Counted from the first letter of the stretch, positions 40,730 through 49,771 are shown. The stretch: DNA of 51,222 bases from Streptomyces globisporus (GCF_003501885.1 NZ_QWFA01000015.1:1-51222); one strand, 5' to 3'. The notes: a model not told the origin generated them from the letters alone. Made by a program: numbers and translations.

Positions 40730-42343
40730 TCACTTCTCGCGCAGCGGGACCGAGAGATGACTCGGGTCCGTGCCGGGCGAGGAGAAGGCCAGCTGCGCGC
40801 CGGTCGGGTTGTGCTCGATGTACAGCGGATCGACGGTGTCGATCACCAGGGCGAGCCGGTGACCGGCCGGGACGTCGTAGGCCGTGGAGAACAGCTCCAG
40901 GTCGACGGGGAACGGCCGGCCCGGCGTCTGCCCGTGGAAGGTGTACGGAGCGTTGCTGACCAGTCTGCCGATGCCGAGCGGCCCCACGTCGTAGAGATAC
41001 GCGACGAGGGTGCCGCTCGGCTTCGTGCTGGTGACCGTGGTGTGCAGCTCGGCCGCGCCCCGGATCCGCTGCTCGGTGGCGTACCGCTCCGACTGCCAGA
41101 CGCTCGCGAACGTACGCGGCAGCAGCGGTACGGAGACCGTCGGCGGCAGCTTCAGGAACTGGTCCAGCGCGTTGGACAGGATCGAGATACCGCCGTTCGC
41201 ACCGGAGTCGACGTTGGCCCACACCTTCTTGGTGCCGTCCAGCGGGATCCGGTTCTTCGGCGCACCGACCGACTTCCAGTCCGGATAGCCCTCGTACCCC
41301 TTGTCCGTACGGGACTTGAGCCGGACGGGCTGCTCGGTGTCGATGCCGTTGCGCTCGCCCTTGAGGTAGCGGTCGAACCAGCGGCGGGTGCTCGTCCAGG
41401 TGTCGTTGGGAAGCCCGAGCAGTCCGGTGGCCTCGGCGGTGGCGTGGTCGCCGGGGCGGAACTCCAGGCGCTTGGGGCCGGTGAGCTTGTCGTAGAACGA
41501 GGCGTACTGGTTGGGCGGGAAGATGGTGTCGCCCCAGGCGTTGCCCATCATGACGGCCGCACCGTTGGCGTTGATCCGGTCCAGATACGTCAGGGGGGAG
41601 CGCTTCTTCCCCCAGGCGATCATCTCCGGCTCCTTGTCCAGCTTGGAGCCGAGGAAGTCCTTGAGCGTCTGCGTCAGTTCGTCGCTGGGTCGGCCGGTGA
41701 GGACACCCGCGCCGCCGAGCAGGGCCGCGGCCTGGAGATGCTGGGTGCGCCCGCTGTAGATCGAGTCGATCAGATCGGCCCAGCCGCTCAGCGCGGCGAC
41801 CGCCTTGATCCGCGGGTCGTGCCCGGCCGCCAGCAGGCTGATGCCCGCCCCGTAGGAGACGCCACCCATGCCGATGCGGTCCGGGTCGGCGGAGGTGTGC
41901 TCCAGCGCCCAGTCGATGACGGCGGAGGCGTCCGCGATGTCCGGCGGACCCGCCACCTCGATCTTCCCGCCGGAGCGCCAGAAGCCGCGCGAGGTGTAAC
42001 TCACCACGACATAACCGGAGTCGGCGAGCTTCTGGGCCTGCGCCAGATACTCGATCTGAGGCATGGCCCAGCTCGTCGGGAAGACGACGAGGGGGTGCTT
42101 CGCCCCGGTGGCCGACTCGGCGGAGGCTCCTGCCGGGGAGAACACATTGCCCTTGAGCGTGATGCCCCCGGAGCCGGGGATGTCGTGGAACGTCAGGTCG
42201 CCGCCCGTCGTGCTCGCGGGCGCGGCGAGAGGGGCGGGGGCGGCGGCCGCCGAGGGCGTGGCGACGAGCGCGCCCCCGGCGAGCAGGGCGACGGCGGTGG
42301 TGATCGAAGCGGTGGTGCGCAGTGCCGGTTTCGGACGTACCAC
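40730..42343 (-). CDS. Secreted CocE/X-Pro dipeptidyl-peptidase-type serine hydrolase (S15 family)
   Basis: 537 residues from GTG 42343, with GAGGAGT (42355-42349) 5 nt upstream. The N-terminus is a Sec signal peptide: basic MVRPKPALR, a hydrophobic stretch, then an AAAAP-type cleavage region. The nucleophile is in GVSYG (Ser163); an Asp in NAWGDTIFP and a His in GDHATAEAT complete the expected triad. A C-terminal jelly-roll region like that of X-Pro peptidases follows. It is probably an exported peptidase or acyl-ester hydrolase; the substrate cannot be told from sequence. It is convergent with the PPTase and I infer no role in the cluster. The 148-nt upstream gap has three GGTAAC repeats. 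Confidence 0.88.
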   Translation of the reverse strand: MVRPKPALRTTASITTAVALLAGGALVATPSAAAAPAPLAAPASTTGGDLTFHDIPGSGGITLKGNVFSPAGASAESATGAKHPLVVFPTSWAMPQIEYLAQAQKLADSGYVVVSYTSRGFWRSGGKIEVAGPPDIADASAVIDWALEHTSADPDRIGMGGVSYGAGISLLAAGHDPRIKAVAALSGWADLIDSIYSGRTQHLQAAALLGGAGVLTGRPSDELTQTLKDFLGSKLDKEPEMIAWGKKRSPLTYLDRINANGAAVMMGNAWGDTIFPPNQYASFYDKLTGPKRLEFRPGDHATAEATGLLGLPNDTWTSTRRWFDRYLKGERNGIDTEQPVRLKSRTDKGYEGYPDWKSVGAPKNRIPLDGTKKVWANVDSGANGGISILSNALDQFLKLPPTVSVPLLPRTFASVWQSERYATEQRIRGAAELHTTVTSTKPSGTLVAYLYDVGPLGIGRLVSNAPYTFHGQTPGRPFPVDLELFSTAYDVPAGHRLALVIDTVDPLYIEHNPTGAQLAFSSPGTDPSHLSVPLREK

Positions 42344-42382
42344 GGGTCACTCCTCACGCGTGTCAGTGCAAAGTGACCCGAC

Positions 42383-42437
42383 GGTAACCCCGGTTGTTTA
42401 CCCCTGGTAACTACTCGTCGTGTTGCGCGAAGGTAAC
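42383..42437. repeat. Three GGTAAC direct repeats upstream of the CocE-type gene
   Basis: GGTAAC occurs at 42383-42388, 42406-42411 and 42432-42437 (23 and 26 nt apart), with an imperfect GTTTACC/TGGTAAC palindrome around the middle copy, in the promoter region of the secreted hydrolase. It may be an operator; the repeats are short and chance is possible. Confidence 0.3.
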
Positions 42438-42491
42438 GATTGTTGGACGTGGTGTCAGTAGCGTGTCCGGTGCCGAACGGGCGCTACCGGG

Positions 42492-43700
42492 TCACTTCAG
42501 GGCGCTCTTGGCCTGCCAGTCCGTCCACGAGACGTTCCACGCGCCGTAGCCGTTGCCCTCGGCGACCGTGCCCTTGGACTCCGCGCCGGTCATCTCGAAC
42601 GGGTCGCCCACCCGTACCTGTCCGTACAGTGCGGAGGCGTTGGCGTCGCTCATCCCGAGGCAGCCCGAGCTCCGGTTGGCCTGGCCGAAATAGTTCGCGT
42701 TCCAGGGTGCCGCGTGGGCGTACATCCCCGACCAGGTCAGCCGCATCGAGTAGTCGACCATCTTGTCGTAGGCGTCCCCGAGGCCCACCGTCTCGGAGCG
42801 CATGTTGATGGTGCCCTCCTTCGACATCAGGACCGCCGTGCCCCGCCAGGACGCCTTCTCGCCGCCCGGGGTGCCCGCCGACATCGGCAGGTCCAGCACC
42901 TGCTTGCCGTCCCGGTGCAGGGCGAGGCGGTGCCCGTCGAGGTCGACCTTGACCACCTGGGCCGCACCGATCGTGAACGTCGTCGCGTAGTCGCGGACGA
43001 ACCAGCCGCCGTCCGCCCCCGTGTCGACGCCGTTCAACTGCGCGTCCAGGGTGACCTTCGTGCCGGGCTTCCAGTACTCCTTGGGCCGCCAGTCGACCCG
43101 GTCCTTGCCCGAGTAGTCCTGGAGCCAGCCCCAGGAACCCTCGGTGTCGTTGGAGGTGGAGACCTTCAGGGCCTTCTCCACGGCCGCCTTGTCCTTCACC
43201 GGGTGGTCGAAGACGACGGACAGCGGCTGCGCGATGCCCACGGTCGTGTTCCTGCCCGGCGCGAGGAGAAGCTTGTTCACCTTCTCCGCCTCGGCGGTGG
43301 CGAACGTCGCCCGGTCGCTGCCGCCGTCCGCGTCCGTCGCCTCGACGGTGTACGCGGTGCCCGGCGCGGCGACCCGGTCGGACGTCCAGGTCCGGCCGTC
43401 GGCGGATATCCTCCCGGCCAGCGGGCCGCCCTCGCCCGGTTTCACCGACACGGCCTTCAGCTTCCCGTGCGCCAGCGTCACCTTCACCGGCTCGCCGGGA
43501 GCCGCCGCCTCGCCCCGCAGGTTCACCGTGATGCTGGTGTCGGAGGCCTTGCCGTCCCCGCCGACCTCGGCGGAGCCCGAAGCGCCGCCCGAGCACGCGG
43601 TGAGCGCGGCGGCGAGCAGCGCCGCGGGCCCGGTCAGGGCGAGCCGGGCCCTCCGGCCGGCCGGGGCGGAACGACGGATGCGCGGGCGTGCGGAACTCAC
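42492..43700 (-). CDS. Lipoprotein L,D-transpeptidase (YkuD domain with Ig-like domains)
   Basis: 402 residues from GTG 43700, with GGAGGT 6 nt upstream. A basic N-terminus, a hydrophobic core and the lipobox LTAC place the lipidated Cys at residue 36. Two beta-rich Ig-like segments fill about 50-250, as in mycobacterial LdtMt2-type enzymes. The YkuD catalytic site is His329 to SSGC with Cys347. It should form 3-3 cross-links between diaminopimelate residues of peptidoglycan at the outer membrane face. It is divergent from the MurJ-type gene (144-nt gap), which also serves the cell wall. A same-strand gap of 148 nt separates it from the CocE-type gene. Confidence 0.93.
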   Translation of the reverse strand: MSSARPRIRRSAPAGRRARLALTGPAALLAAALTACSGGASGSAEVGGDGKASDTSITVNLRGEAAAPGEPVKVTLAHGKLKAVSVKPGEGGPLAGRISADGRTWTSDRVAAPGTAYTVEATDADGGSDRATFATAEAEKVNKLLLAPGRNTTVGIAQPLSVVFDHPVKDKAAVEKALKVSTSNDTEGSWGWLQDYSGKDRVDWRPKEYWKPGTKVTLDAQLNGVDTGADGGWFVRDYATTFTIGAAQVVKVDLDGHRLALHRDGKQVLDLPMSAGTPGGEKASWRGTAVLMSKEGTINMRSETVGLGDAYDKMVDYSMRLTWSGMYAHAAPWNANYFGQANRSSGCLGMSDANASALYGQVRVGDPFEMTGAESKGTVAEGNGYGAWNVSWTDWQAKSALK

Positions 43701-43844
43701 GGAAAGACCTCCAGGGCTGGGTGCTCAGCAGGGGAGAGGTGATTTCCCCCATGTCGGGTTCCTTCCGCGCACCGCAGAAATCCGGCCGCTTTCCCCGCGT
43801 TACGATCGCCCGTCGGCCGACACGAGGAACGCGGGGGACCACCA

Positions 43845-45503
43845 GTGAGCGCGACCGTCGACGAAACCACGGACACCGCCGGCCCTTCGGCCCGGACCGC
43901 CTCGGTGCTGCGCAGCGGCGCCGTGATGGCGGCCGGCTCCGTCGTCTCGCGCGCCACCGGCTTCGTCCGCTCGGCGGTCGTCGTCGCCGCACTCGGCACC
44001 GGCCTCACCGCCGACGGCTACACGGTCGCGAACACCGTCCCCAACATCCTCTACATCCTCCTCATCGGCGGCGCGCTCAACGCCGTGTTCGTCCCCGAAC
44101 TGGTGCGCGCCGCCAAGGAACACGCCGACGGCGGAGCCGCGTACACCGACCGGCTGCTCACTCTGTGCACCGTCGGCCTTCTCGCGCTCACCGCGCTCGC
44201 CGTGGCGGCGGCGCCCCTCATCGTCGGCCTCTACACCGACTACGACGGCCGACAGGCCGAACTGACCATCGCCCTGGCCCGCTACTGCCTGCCGCAGATC
44301 CTCTTCTACGGGCTCTTCACCCTGCTCGGCCAAGTCCTCAACTCCCGCGGCCGGTTCGGCGCCATGATGTGGACCCCGGTCCTCAACAACATCGTGATCA
44401 TCGGGGTGTTCGGCCTCTACATCGCCGTCGCCGCGGACGCCGACGGAACCCTCACCGACACGCACGCCCAACTCCTCGGCTGGGGCACCACCGCCGGGAT
44501 AGCCGTGCAGACGCTCGCCCTGATCCCCGCGCTGCGCGCCGCGAAGTTCCGCTGGCGGCCCCGGTTCGACTGGCGCGGCAGCGGACTGACCCGGCCGATG
44601 CGCGCGGCCGGCTGGCTGGTGCTGCTGGTCCTCACCAACCAGCTCGCGTACTGGGTCGTCACGCGGCTCTCCACCGCCAGCGGGCTCCACGCCGTCGAGC
44701 AGGACGTCGCGGGCGGGGCGGGCTACACCGCGTACAGCTACGCCTATCAGCTCTGGGTCGTCCCGCAGGGCATCATCACGGTCTCCCTGGTCACCGCCCT
44801 GATGCCCCGGATGAGCCGGGCCGCCGCCGACGGCGACCTCGCCGGGGTACGGCGCGACGTCGCGTACGCCCTGCGCACCAGCGCCGCCGTCGTGGTGCCC
44901 GCCGCCACCGCCCTGCTGGTGCTCGCCCCGTGGGTGATCGGCTCCGTCTTCGGATACGGACGCACCACCGCCGCCGACATCACGGTGATGGCCGGAATCA
45001 TGATGGCCTTCGCGCCCGGACTGATCGCCTTCTCCGGGCAGTACGTCCTCTCGCGCGGCTTCTACGCTATGAGCGACACCCGCACCCCGTTCTTCCTCAA
45101 CCTGGTGATCGCCGCCGTCCAGGCGAGCCTGACGGCCGCCGCCTACCTGCTGCTCCCGGCACGCTGGGCGGTGACCGGAATGGCCGGGGCGAGCACGGTG
45201 GCCTTCTGCGCCGGGTTCGCCGTCACCGCCCGCGTCCTGTCCCGCCGGCTCGCGGGCCCCGGCGCCGGAGCCCTGCTGCGCTCACCGACCCTCGGCGCGC
45301 ACGCCCGCCTCATCGCCGCCTGCCTGCCCGCCGGAGCCCTGGCGTACGGTGCGGCGCGCGCGGCGGGCAGGGCGGGCGACGTGGCGGCGGCCGGGGCCGG
45401 GACGCTCACCCTTCTCCTCGCCGTGGCGCTGCTGGCCCGGCCGCTCGGGATAACGGAGATCACCACGATGCTCACGGCAGGCCGGGCACGGCTGCGCCGC
45501 TGA
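43845..45503 (+). CDS. murJ: MurJ/MviN-type lipid II flippase (MOP superfamily)
   Basis: 552 residues from GTG 43845, with GGGGGA 6 nt upstream. Many hydrophobic segments run through the protein. The N-terminal pattern GSVVSRATGFVRSAVVVAALG, then NTVPNILYILLIGGALNAVFVPEL, is characteristic of the MviN family, as is RYCLPQILFYGL. It lacks the long C-terminal extension seen in the main actinobacterial MurJ with its pseudokinase domain, so it may be a secondary paralogue. It should flip lipid-linked peptidoglycan or a related polyprenyl precursor across the membrane. TACGAT at 43801-43806 is a possible -10 box. Its stop is 11 nt from the stop of the convergent next gene. Confidence 0.9.
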   Translation: MSATVDETTDTAGPSARTASVLRSGAVMAAGSVVSRATGFVRSAVVVAALGTGLTADGYTVANTVPNILYILLIGGALNAVFVPELVRAAKEHADGGAAYTDRLLTLCTVGLLALTALAVAAAPLIVGLYTDYDGRQAELTIALARYCLPQILFYGLFTLLGQVLNSRGRFGAMMWTPVLNNIVIIGVFGLYIAVAADADGTLTDTHAQLLGWGTTAGIAVQTLALIPALRAAKFRWRPRFDWRGSGLTRPMRAAGWLVLLVLTNQLAYWVVTRLSTASGLHAVEQDVAGGAGYTAYSYAYQLWVVPQGIITVSLVTALMPRMSRAAADGDLAGVRRDVAYALRTSAAVVVPAATALLVLAPWVIGSVFGYGRTTAADITVMAGIMMAFAPGLIAFSGQYVLSRGFYAMSDTRTPFFLNLVIAAVQASLTAAAYLLLPARWAVTGMAGASTVAFCAGFAVTARVLSRRLAGPGAGALLRSPTLGAHARLIAACLPAGALAYGAARAAGRAGDVAAAGAGTLTLLLAVALLARPLGITEITTMLTAGRARLRR

Positions 45504-45514
45504 AGCGGGTCCCG

Positions 45515-46258
45515 TCAGCTGCCCGCCCGGTGGGATGCGGGCGTGCTCGAGGTGGGGGCCTGGGCCTCGCGGGTCACGTCGCCGACCAGTTCGACCACAT
45601 CGGGGCCGTACGCCTGGGAGTTGACGACCTTCAGCAGCAGGCAGAACGACTTGTTCCCGTGCTTGCGGCGCAGTTTGTCGTAGTTGCGGGCGACGTAACG
45701 GGTGGCCGCCTGGTTGGTGATGGCCCGCTGACCGCAGAACAGGAAGACCGGGCGCGACTCCTGACCCCCTGTCAGGCGCGCCAGCAGGACGTACTCCGCG
45801 GTGCCCGGATCCATCCGGTAGCGCTCCGAGCCGACCTGGAACGCCACCCGGTCCGGGCCCGGGTCCTGCTCGACGTTGATCCGCACCCCGGGCAGCAGGG
45901 TCCGCAGGTGCGCCGCCATCCGCTGGTTGGACGTGGGGCCGCCGACGCAGTACTCCGTACGCTCCCCGAACCCCTGCTGCGCCGTGTCATGGGTGACGAT
46001 CTGCGCATGGGCCCCGCAGTCCTTGATGAGCGCGGAGAGTTCGAGCAGGGCGAAGGCGTCGTGCCGGTGCACCGCTCCCTCGGCGCCCGCGTAACGGTTG
46101 ACGACCAGCAGGCACTCGGAGTTCGCCGGCAGCCCGAAGAAGGTCTGTTTGCGGCGGAGCCCCCGCCGCCAGAGATAGTTCCGGGCGAGCCAGCCCAGCG
46201 AGGCACGGATCCCGGCGGCTATCACGCCCAGCACGATGTTGCGCACGTCGTCCGTCAT
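45515..46258 (-). CDS. Conserved actinobacterial protein of unknown function, membrane-anchored
   Basis: 247 residues from ATG 46258; no clear ribosome site precedes it. A hydrophobic segment at about 8-28 is followed by RRGLRRK, suggesting an N-terminal anchor with a cytoplasmic body. The rest (FFGLPANSECLLVVNR, an ALLELSALIKDCGAHAQIV stretch, a VFLFCGQ strand, then NQAATRYVARNYDKL) looks like an alternating alpha/beta fold. I recall similar proteins in streptomycetes without an assigned function and see no catalytic motif I can name. It is convergent with the MurJ-type gene and divergent from gamma-glutamyltransferase. Confidence 0.8.
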   Translation of the reverse strand: MTDDVRNIVLGVIAAGIRASLGWLARNYLWRRGLRRKQTFFGLPANSECLLVVNRYAGAEGAVHRHDAFALLELSALIKDCGAHAQIVTHDTAQQGFGERTEYCVGGPTSNQRMAAHLRTLLPGVRINVEQDPGPDRVAFQVGSERYRMDPGTAEYVLLARLTGGQESRPVFLFCGQRAITNQAATRYVARNYDKLRRKHGNKSFCLLLKVVNSQAYGPDVVELVGDVTREAQAPTSSTPASHRAGS

Positions 46259-46363
46259 GGGCGCGCATGGTATCGGTCATTCGGGTAACCGTTCGAGGCG
46301 GTCCTGACGAGCCGGGTTTCCCGGGGCTACCCTGCGGCGGAGATCCGTTGACTGGAGGTACGT

Positions 46364-48181
46364 ATGCGCCGTTCCGTCGGTCGGAACACGTCCCTGTTGG
46401 CCGTACTCGCCGTGGTCGCCTCGGTCGGAGCCGCCGCCCCGGCGACCTCGGAGTCGACCGCCACGCCGCGCCCCGCGCCGCCCAGGTCCCCGGTCGCGGT
46501 GGGGCACGGGGGAGCGGTGTCGAGCGTCGACCCGGACGCGTCGGCCGCCGGGATCGAGGTGCTGCGCAAGGGCGGCAACGCGGTGGACGCGGCCGTGGCC
46601 ACCGCGGCGGCGCTCGGCGTGACCGAGCCCTATTCGGCGGGCATCGGCGGCGGTGGCTACTTCGTCCACTACGACGCGAAGACGCGCCAGGTGCGGACCG
46701 TCGACGGCCGCGAGACCGCCCCGCGCAGCGCGGACGCCTCCCTGTTCCTGGAGAACGGCAAGCCGATCCCGTTCGAGGAGGGGGTGACCAGCGGGCTCGG
46801 CGTCGGCACGCCCGGCACCCCGGCCACCTGGGAGCGGGCACTGGACGCGTGGGGCAGCAAGTCCCTGCGTACGCTGCTGAAACCGGCCGAACGGCTGGCC
46901 CGGGACGGCTTCGTCGTCGACGGCACCTTCCGCTCGCAGACGGCCTCCAACCAGGCCCGGTTCGCCGACTTCCCTGCCTCCGCGGAGCTCTTTCTGCCGG
47001 GCGGTGCACTTCCCGTCGTCGGCTCGGTGTTCAAGAACCCCGATCTGGCGCGTACCTACCAGAAGCTCGGCCGCGAGGGGGTCGACGCGTTGTACCGGGG
47101 CGCGTTGGCCGACGACATCGTCCGTACGGTGCGCAAGCCGCCCGTGGACCCGGACGCCACCCGGGTCGTCCGCCCCGGCGATCTGACCCGCAAGGACCTG
47201 GCCTCCTACCGGACCCTGCGCAAGGACCCGACCAAGGTGAACTACCGGGGCCTGGACGTCTACGGCATGGCCCCCTCCTCGTCCGGCGGCACCGGCGTCG
47301 GCGAGGCCCTCAACATCCTGGAGTCCACGGACCTCTCGCGGGCCGGCCGGACCCAGTACCTCCACCGGCTCATCGAGGCGAGCCGGATCGCCTTCGCCGA
47401 CCGGGGCCGCTGGGTCGGCGACCCGGCGTTCGAGGACGTACCGACGAAGGAGCTGCTGAGCCAGCGGTTCGCGGACTCCCGGGAGTGCCTGATCCGCGAC
47501 GACAAGGCGCTGACCAGCCCGCTGGCGCCGGGCGACCCACGAAACCCGGAGCGGTGCGGCAGCGGTGGCACGGCCGCGCCGACGACGTACGAGGGCGAGA
47601 ACACCACCCACCTGACGACGGCCGACAAGTGGGGCAACGTCGTCGCCTACACCCTGACGATCGAGTCCACCGGCGGCAGTGCCATCACCGTGCCCGGGCG
47701 CGGCTTCCTGCTCAACAACGAGCTGACCGACTTCTCCTTCGCCCCCGCCAACCCGGCGGCCCACGACCCGAACCTGCCGGGACCGGGCAAGCGGCCGCGC
47801 TCGTCGATCTCGCCGACCATCGTGCTGAAGCACGGCAAGCCGGTGCTCGCCCTCGGCTCACCGGGCGGTGCCACGATCATCACGACCGTGCTCCAGTCGC
47901 TCACCGGTCACCTGGACCGGGGGCTCCCGCTGGTCGACGCGATCGCCGCGCCGCGCGCCAGCCAGCGCAACGCGCCGACGACCGAGATCGAGCCGGAGCT
48001 GTGGAACAGCCCGGTCCGCGCGGAGCTGGAGAAGCTCGGCCACGCCTTCAGGCAGAACCCGGAGATCGGCGCCGCCACCGGGGTGCAGCGGCTGCCCGAC
48101 GGCCGCTGGCTGGCGGCGGCGGAAAAGGTGCGCCGGGGCGGCGGCTCGGCCATGGTGGTGCATCCGGGCCGCGGGCGCTGA
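46364..48181 (+). CDS. ggt: Gamma-glutamyltransferase, secreted
   Basis: 605 residues from ATG 46364, with GGAGGT (46354-46359) 4 nt upstream. An N-terminal export signal precedes VAVGHGGAVSSVDPDAS, the usual start of the mature family fold. The Ntn-hydrolase maturation site is ENTTHLT: cleavage should occur before Thr414, which becomes the catalytic N-terminal residue of the small subunit. A GSPGG motif lies in the C-terminal chain. It hydrolyses or transfers gamma-glutamyl groups of glutathione and related peptides outside the cell. The 105-nt gap to the divergent gene should contain its promoter. Confidence 0.95.
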   Translation: MRRSVGRNTSLLAVLAVVASVGAAAPATSESTATPRPAPPRSPVAVGHGGAVSSVDPDASAAGIEVLRKGGNAVDAAVATAAALGVTEPYSAGIGGGGYFVHYDAKTRQVRTVDGRETAPRSADASLFLENGKPIPFEEGVTSGLGVGTPGTPATWERALDAWGSKSLRTLLKPAERLARDGFVVDGTFRSQTASNQARFADFPASAELFLPGGALPVVGSVFKNPDLARTYQKLGREGVDALYRGALADDIVRTVRKPPVDPDATRVVRPGDLTRKDLASYRTLRKDPTKVNYRGLDVYGMAPSSSGGTGVGEALNILESTDLSRAGRTQYLHRLIEASRIAFADRGRWVGDPAFEDVPTKELLSQRFADSRECLIRDDKALTSPLAPGDPRNPERCGSGGTAAPTTYEGENTTHLTTADKWGNVVAYTLTIESTGGSAITVPGRGFLLNNELTDFSFAPANPAAHDPNLPGPGKRPRSSISPTIVLKHGKPVLALGSPGGATIITTVLQSLTGHLDRGLPLVDAIAAPRASQRNAPTTEIEPELWNSPVRAELEKLGHAFRQNPEIGAATGVQRLPDGRWLAAAEKVRRGGGSAMVVHPGRGR

Positions 48182-48217
48182 GGCGGGAGGGGCGCGCCGC
48201 CGGACGCCGTCGCCAAG

Positions 48218-48256
48218 GGGCCCGAACGGGCCCTCGCCTACGGAAGGGTCCTTCCG
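48218..48256 (+). promoter_or_regulatory. Tandem hairpins ahead of the chitosanase start
   Basis: GGGCCCG (48218-48224)/CGGGCCC (48227-48233) is followed by CGGAAGG (48241-48247)/CCTTCCG (48250-48256). The second hairpin contains the only Shine-Dalgarno-like GGAAGG before ATG 48261 and ends 4 nt from it, so it could mask the ribosome site. The first may end ggt transcription. Confidence 0.45.
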
Positions 48257-48260
48257 CACC

Positions 48261-48974
48261 ATGCGCACCCGCATGCTCGCCCTGACAACCGCCGCCTGCG
48301 GCGCCGCGCTCCTCGGAGCGGCGGCACTGCCCGCGTCCGCTTCCGCCTCCGCTTCCGGATCCGCGCAGGAGCCGGAAGCGGACGCGGGCGTCGTGACCGC
48401 CGCCGACCTGCTCGCCGAGGTCCGCGCCTGTTCCCGGATCTCGAAAGGCAGGTACCGCACCGACAGCGGCAGCGCGAAGGCCACGGTCCCGGTCTGCGGC
48501 ACGCGGGACGCCGTGTTCTGGAAGGCGGACATGGACATCGACTGCGACGGCCGGAAGACCAGGGCCTGCAACCGGAAGACCGATCCCTACTTCCTGCCGG
48601 AGACCGCGTTCCAGAGCTCCCGCGGCGAACCCCTCGACTCCGCCGCGCTGCCCCATGTGGTCGTACCCGGCCCGAGCAAGGTGTGGGACTACCGGAAGGC
48701 GGGGCTCACCGGCGGCAGCGTCGTGGCGGTCGTGTACCGGGACCGGGTGCGGTACGGCGTGATCGGCGACACCGGCCCCACGGGCATCATCGGGGAGGCG
48801 TCGTACGCCATGGCGAAGACGCTGGGCATCGACCCCGACCCGTCGACCGGAGGCGCCGAGTCCGGCGTCACCTACATCGCGTTCAAGAACTCCCGCGTCT
48901 CCCCGATCGAGAGCCGCGCGCGAGCGCAGAGCCGTGGAGCGGCCCTGGCGAGGGAGTTCGTCGGGCGCTCGTAG
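48261..48974 (+). CDS. Secreted GH75 chitosanase
   Basis: 237 residues from ATG 48261; ATG 48273 is a possible alternative. The signal peptide runs MRTRMLALTTAACGAALLG to an ASASAS region. The mature part has the GH75 pattern: FWKADMDIDCDG, FLPETAFQSS, PHVVVPGPS, VVAVVYRDRVRYGVIGDTGP and IGEASYAMAKTLGI, then GVTYIAFKNS. It should cleave chitosan outside the cell. It lies 79 nt after ggt on the same strand; two hairpins in the gap, one covering the ribosome site, suggest separate or attenuated expression. Its stop is 29 nt from the stop of the convergent map gene. Confidence 0.92.
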   Translation: MRTRMLALTTAACGAALLGAAALPASASASASGSAQEPEADAGVVTAADLLAEVRACSRISKGRYRTDSGSAKATVPVCGTRDAVFWKADMDIDCDGRKTRACNRKTDPYFLPETAFQSSRGEPLDSAALPHVVVPGPSKVWDYRKAGLTGGSVVAVVYRDRVRYGVIGDTGPTGIIGEASYAMAKTLGIDPDPSTGGAESGVTYIAFKNSRVSPIESRARAQSRGAALAREFVGRS

Positions 48975-49003
48975 CCCGGGGCCGGGGTCGCCCGGAGGCG
49001 TGC

Positions 49004-49771
49004 TCAGAGTGCGGTCAGCACGCGCGGGCCGTCGTTCGTGATGGCCACCGTGTGCTCGGCGTGCGAGGCCCGGCTGCCGTCCGTCGTCCGCAGCGTCCAG
49101 CCGTCCCGGTCGTGGCGGAACTCGTCGAGACCCCCGGCGAGCAGCATCGGCTCGATCGCCAGGACCATGCCGTGCCGCAGCACCATGCCGCGCCCCGGCC
49201 GTCCCTCGTTCGGCACGGAGGGGTCCTCGTGCATGGACCGGCCGATGCCGTGGCCGCCGTAGCCCTCCAGGATGCCGTAGCCCGCGTCGCGGCAGACCGT
49301 GCCGATGGCGTGGGCGATGTCGCCGATCCGGTTGCCGACCACGGCCGCGGCGATCCCGGCCGCTAGGGCCTCTTCGGCGGTGGCGATGAGCCGGGTGTCC
49401 TCCGGGCGGGCCTCGCCCACGGTGAAGCTGATCGCCGAGTCGCCGGCCCAGCCGTCGAGGAGGGCGCCCGCGTCCACGCTGACCAGGTCGCCGTCCCGCA
49501 GCGGCTCGGCGGACGGGATGCCGTGTACGACCGCGTCGTTGACCGAGACGCAGATGACGGCCGGGAACGGGGTGGGCGCGAAGTGCGGCTTGTAGTTCAG
49601 GAAGGGGGAGGCCGCTCCGGCCTTGCTCAGCACCTCGCGGGCCGCCTCGTCCAGTTGGCGGGGGGTCACGCCGACCGCCGCCACCTCCCGCGCCCGGGTC
49701 AGGATCTGCGCGACGACCCGGCCGGCCTCGCGCATCGCGTCGATCTGCGGGTCCGTCTTGATGTGCACCAT
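49004..49771 (-). CDS. map: Methionine aminopeptidase, type I
   Basis: 255 residues from ATG 49771 (MVHIKTD). ATG 49777 is also in frame, but a -10-like TATAGT on this strand (49784-49779) ends 7 nt before 49771, so a leaderless transcript starting at 49771 is likely, and neither ATG has a ribosome site. The five metal ligands are visible in order: Asp in SVDAGALL, Asp in WAGDSAIS, His in GGHGIG, Glu in AIEPML and Glu in SHAEHTV. It removes the initiator methionine from nascent proteins. Streptomycetes usually carry more than one map; this one, with a divergent XRE-type regulator, looks like the regulated extra copy (inference). Confidence 0.95.
   Translation of the reverse strand: MVHIKTDPQIDAMREAGRVVAQILTRAREVAAVGVTPRQLDEAAREVLSKAGAASPFLNYKPHFAPTPFPAVICVSVNDAVVHGIPSAEPLRDGDLVSVDAGALLDGWAGDSAISFTVGEARPEDTRLIATAEEALAAGIAAAVVGNRIGDIAHAIGTVCRDAGYGILEGYGGHGIGRSMHEDPSVPNEGRPGRGMVLRHGMVLAIEPMLLAGGLDEFRHDRDGWTLRTTDGSRASHAEHTVAITNDGPRVLTAL

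Noticed and set aside
40757..42376. 539-codon + strand frame opposite the CocE-type gene
   Set aside because: The - strand frame has the signal peptide, catalytic triad and ribosome site; the + frame has none.
43688..46288. 866-codon + strand frame overlapping the MurJ-type and unknown genes
   Set aside because: Arg/His-rich alternate frame; the MurJ frame has proper membrane segments and a ribosome site.
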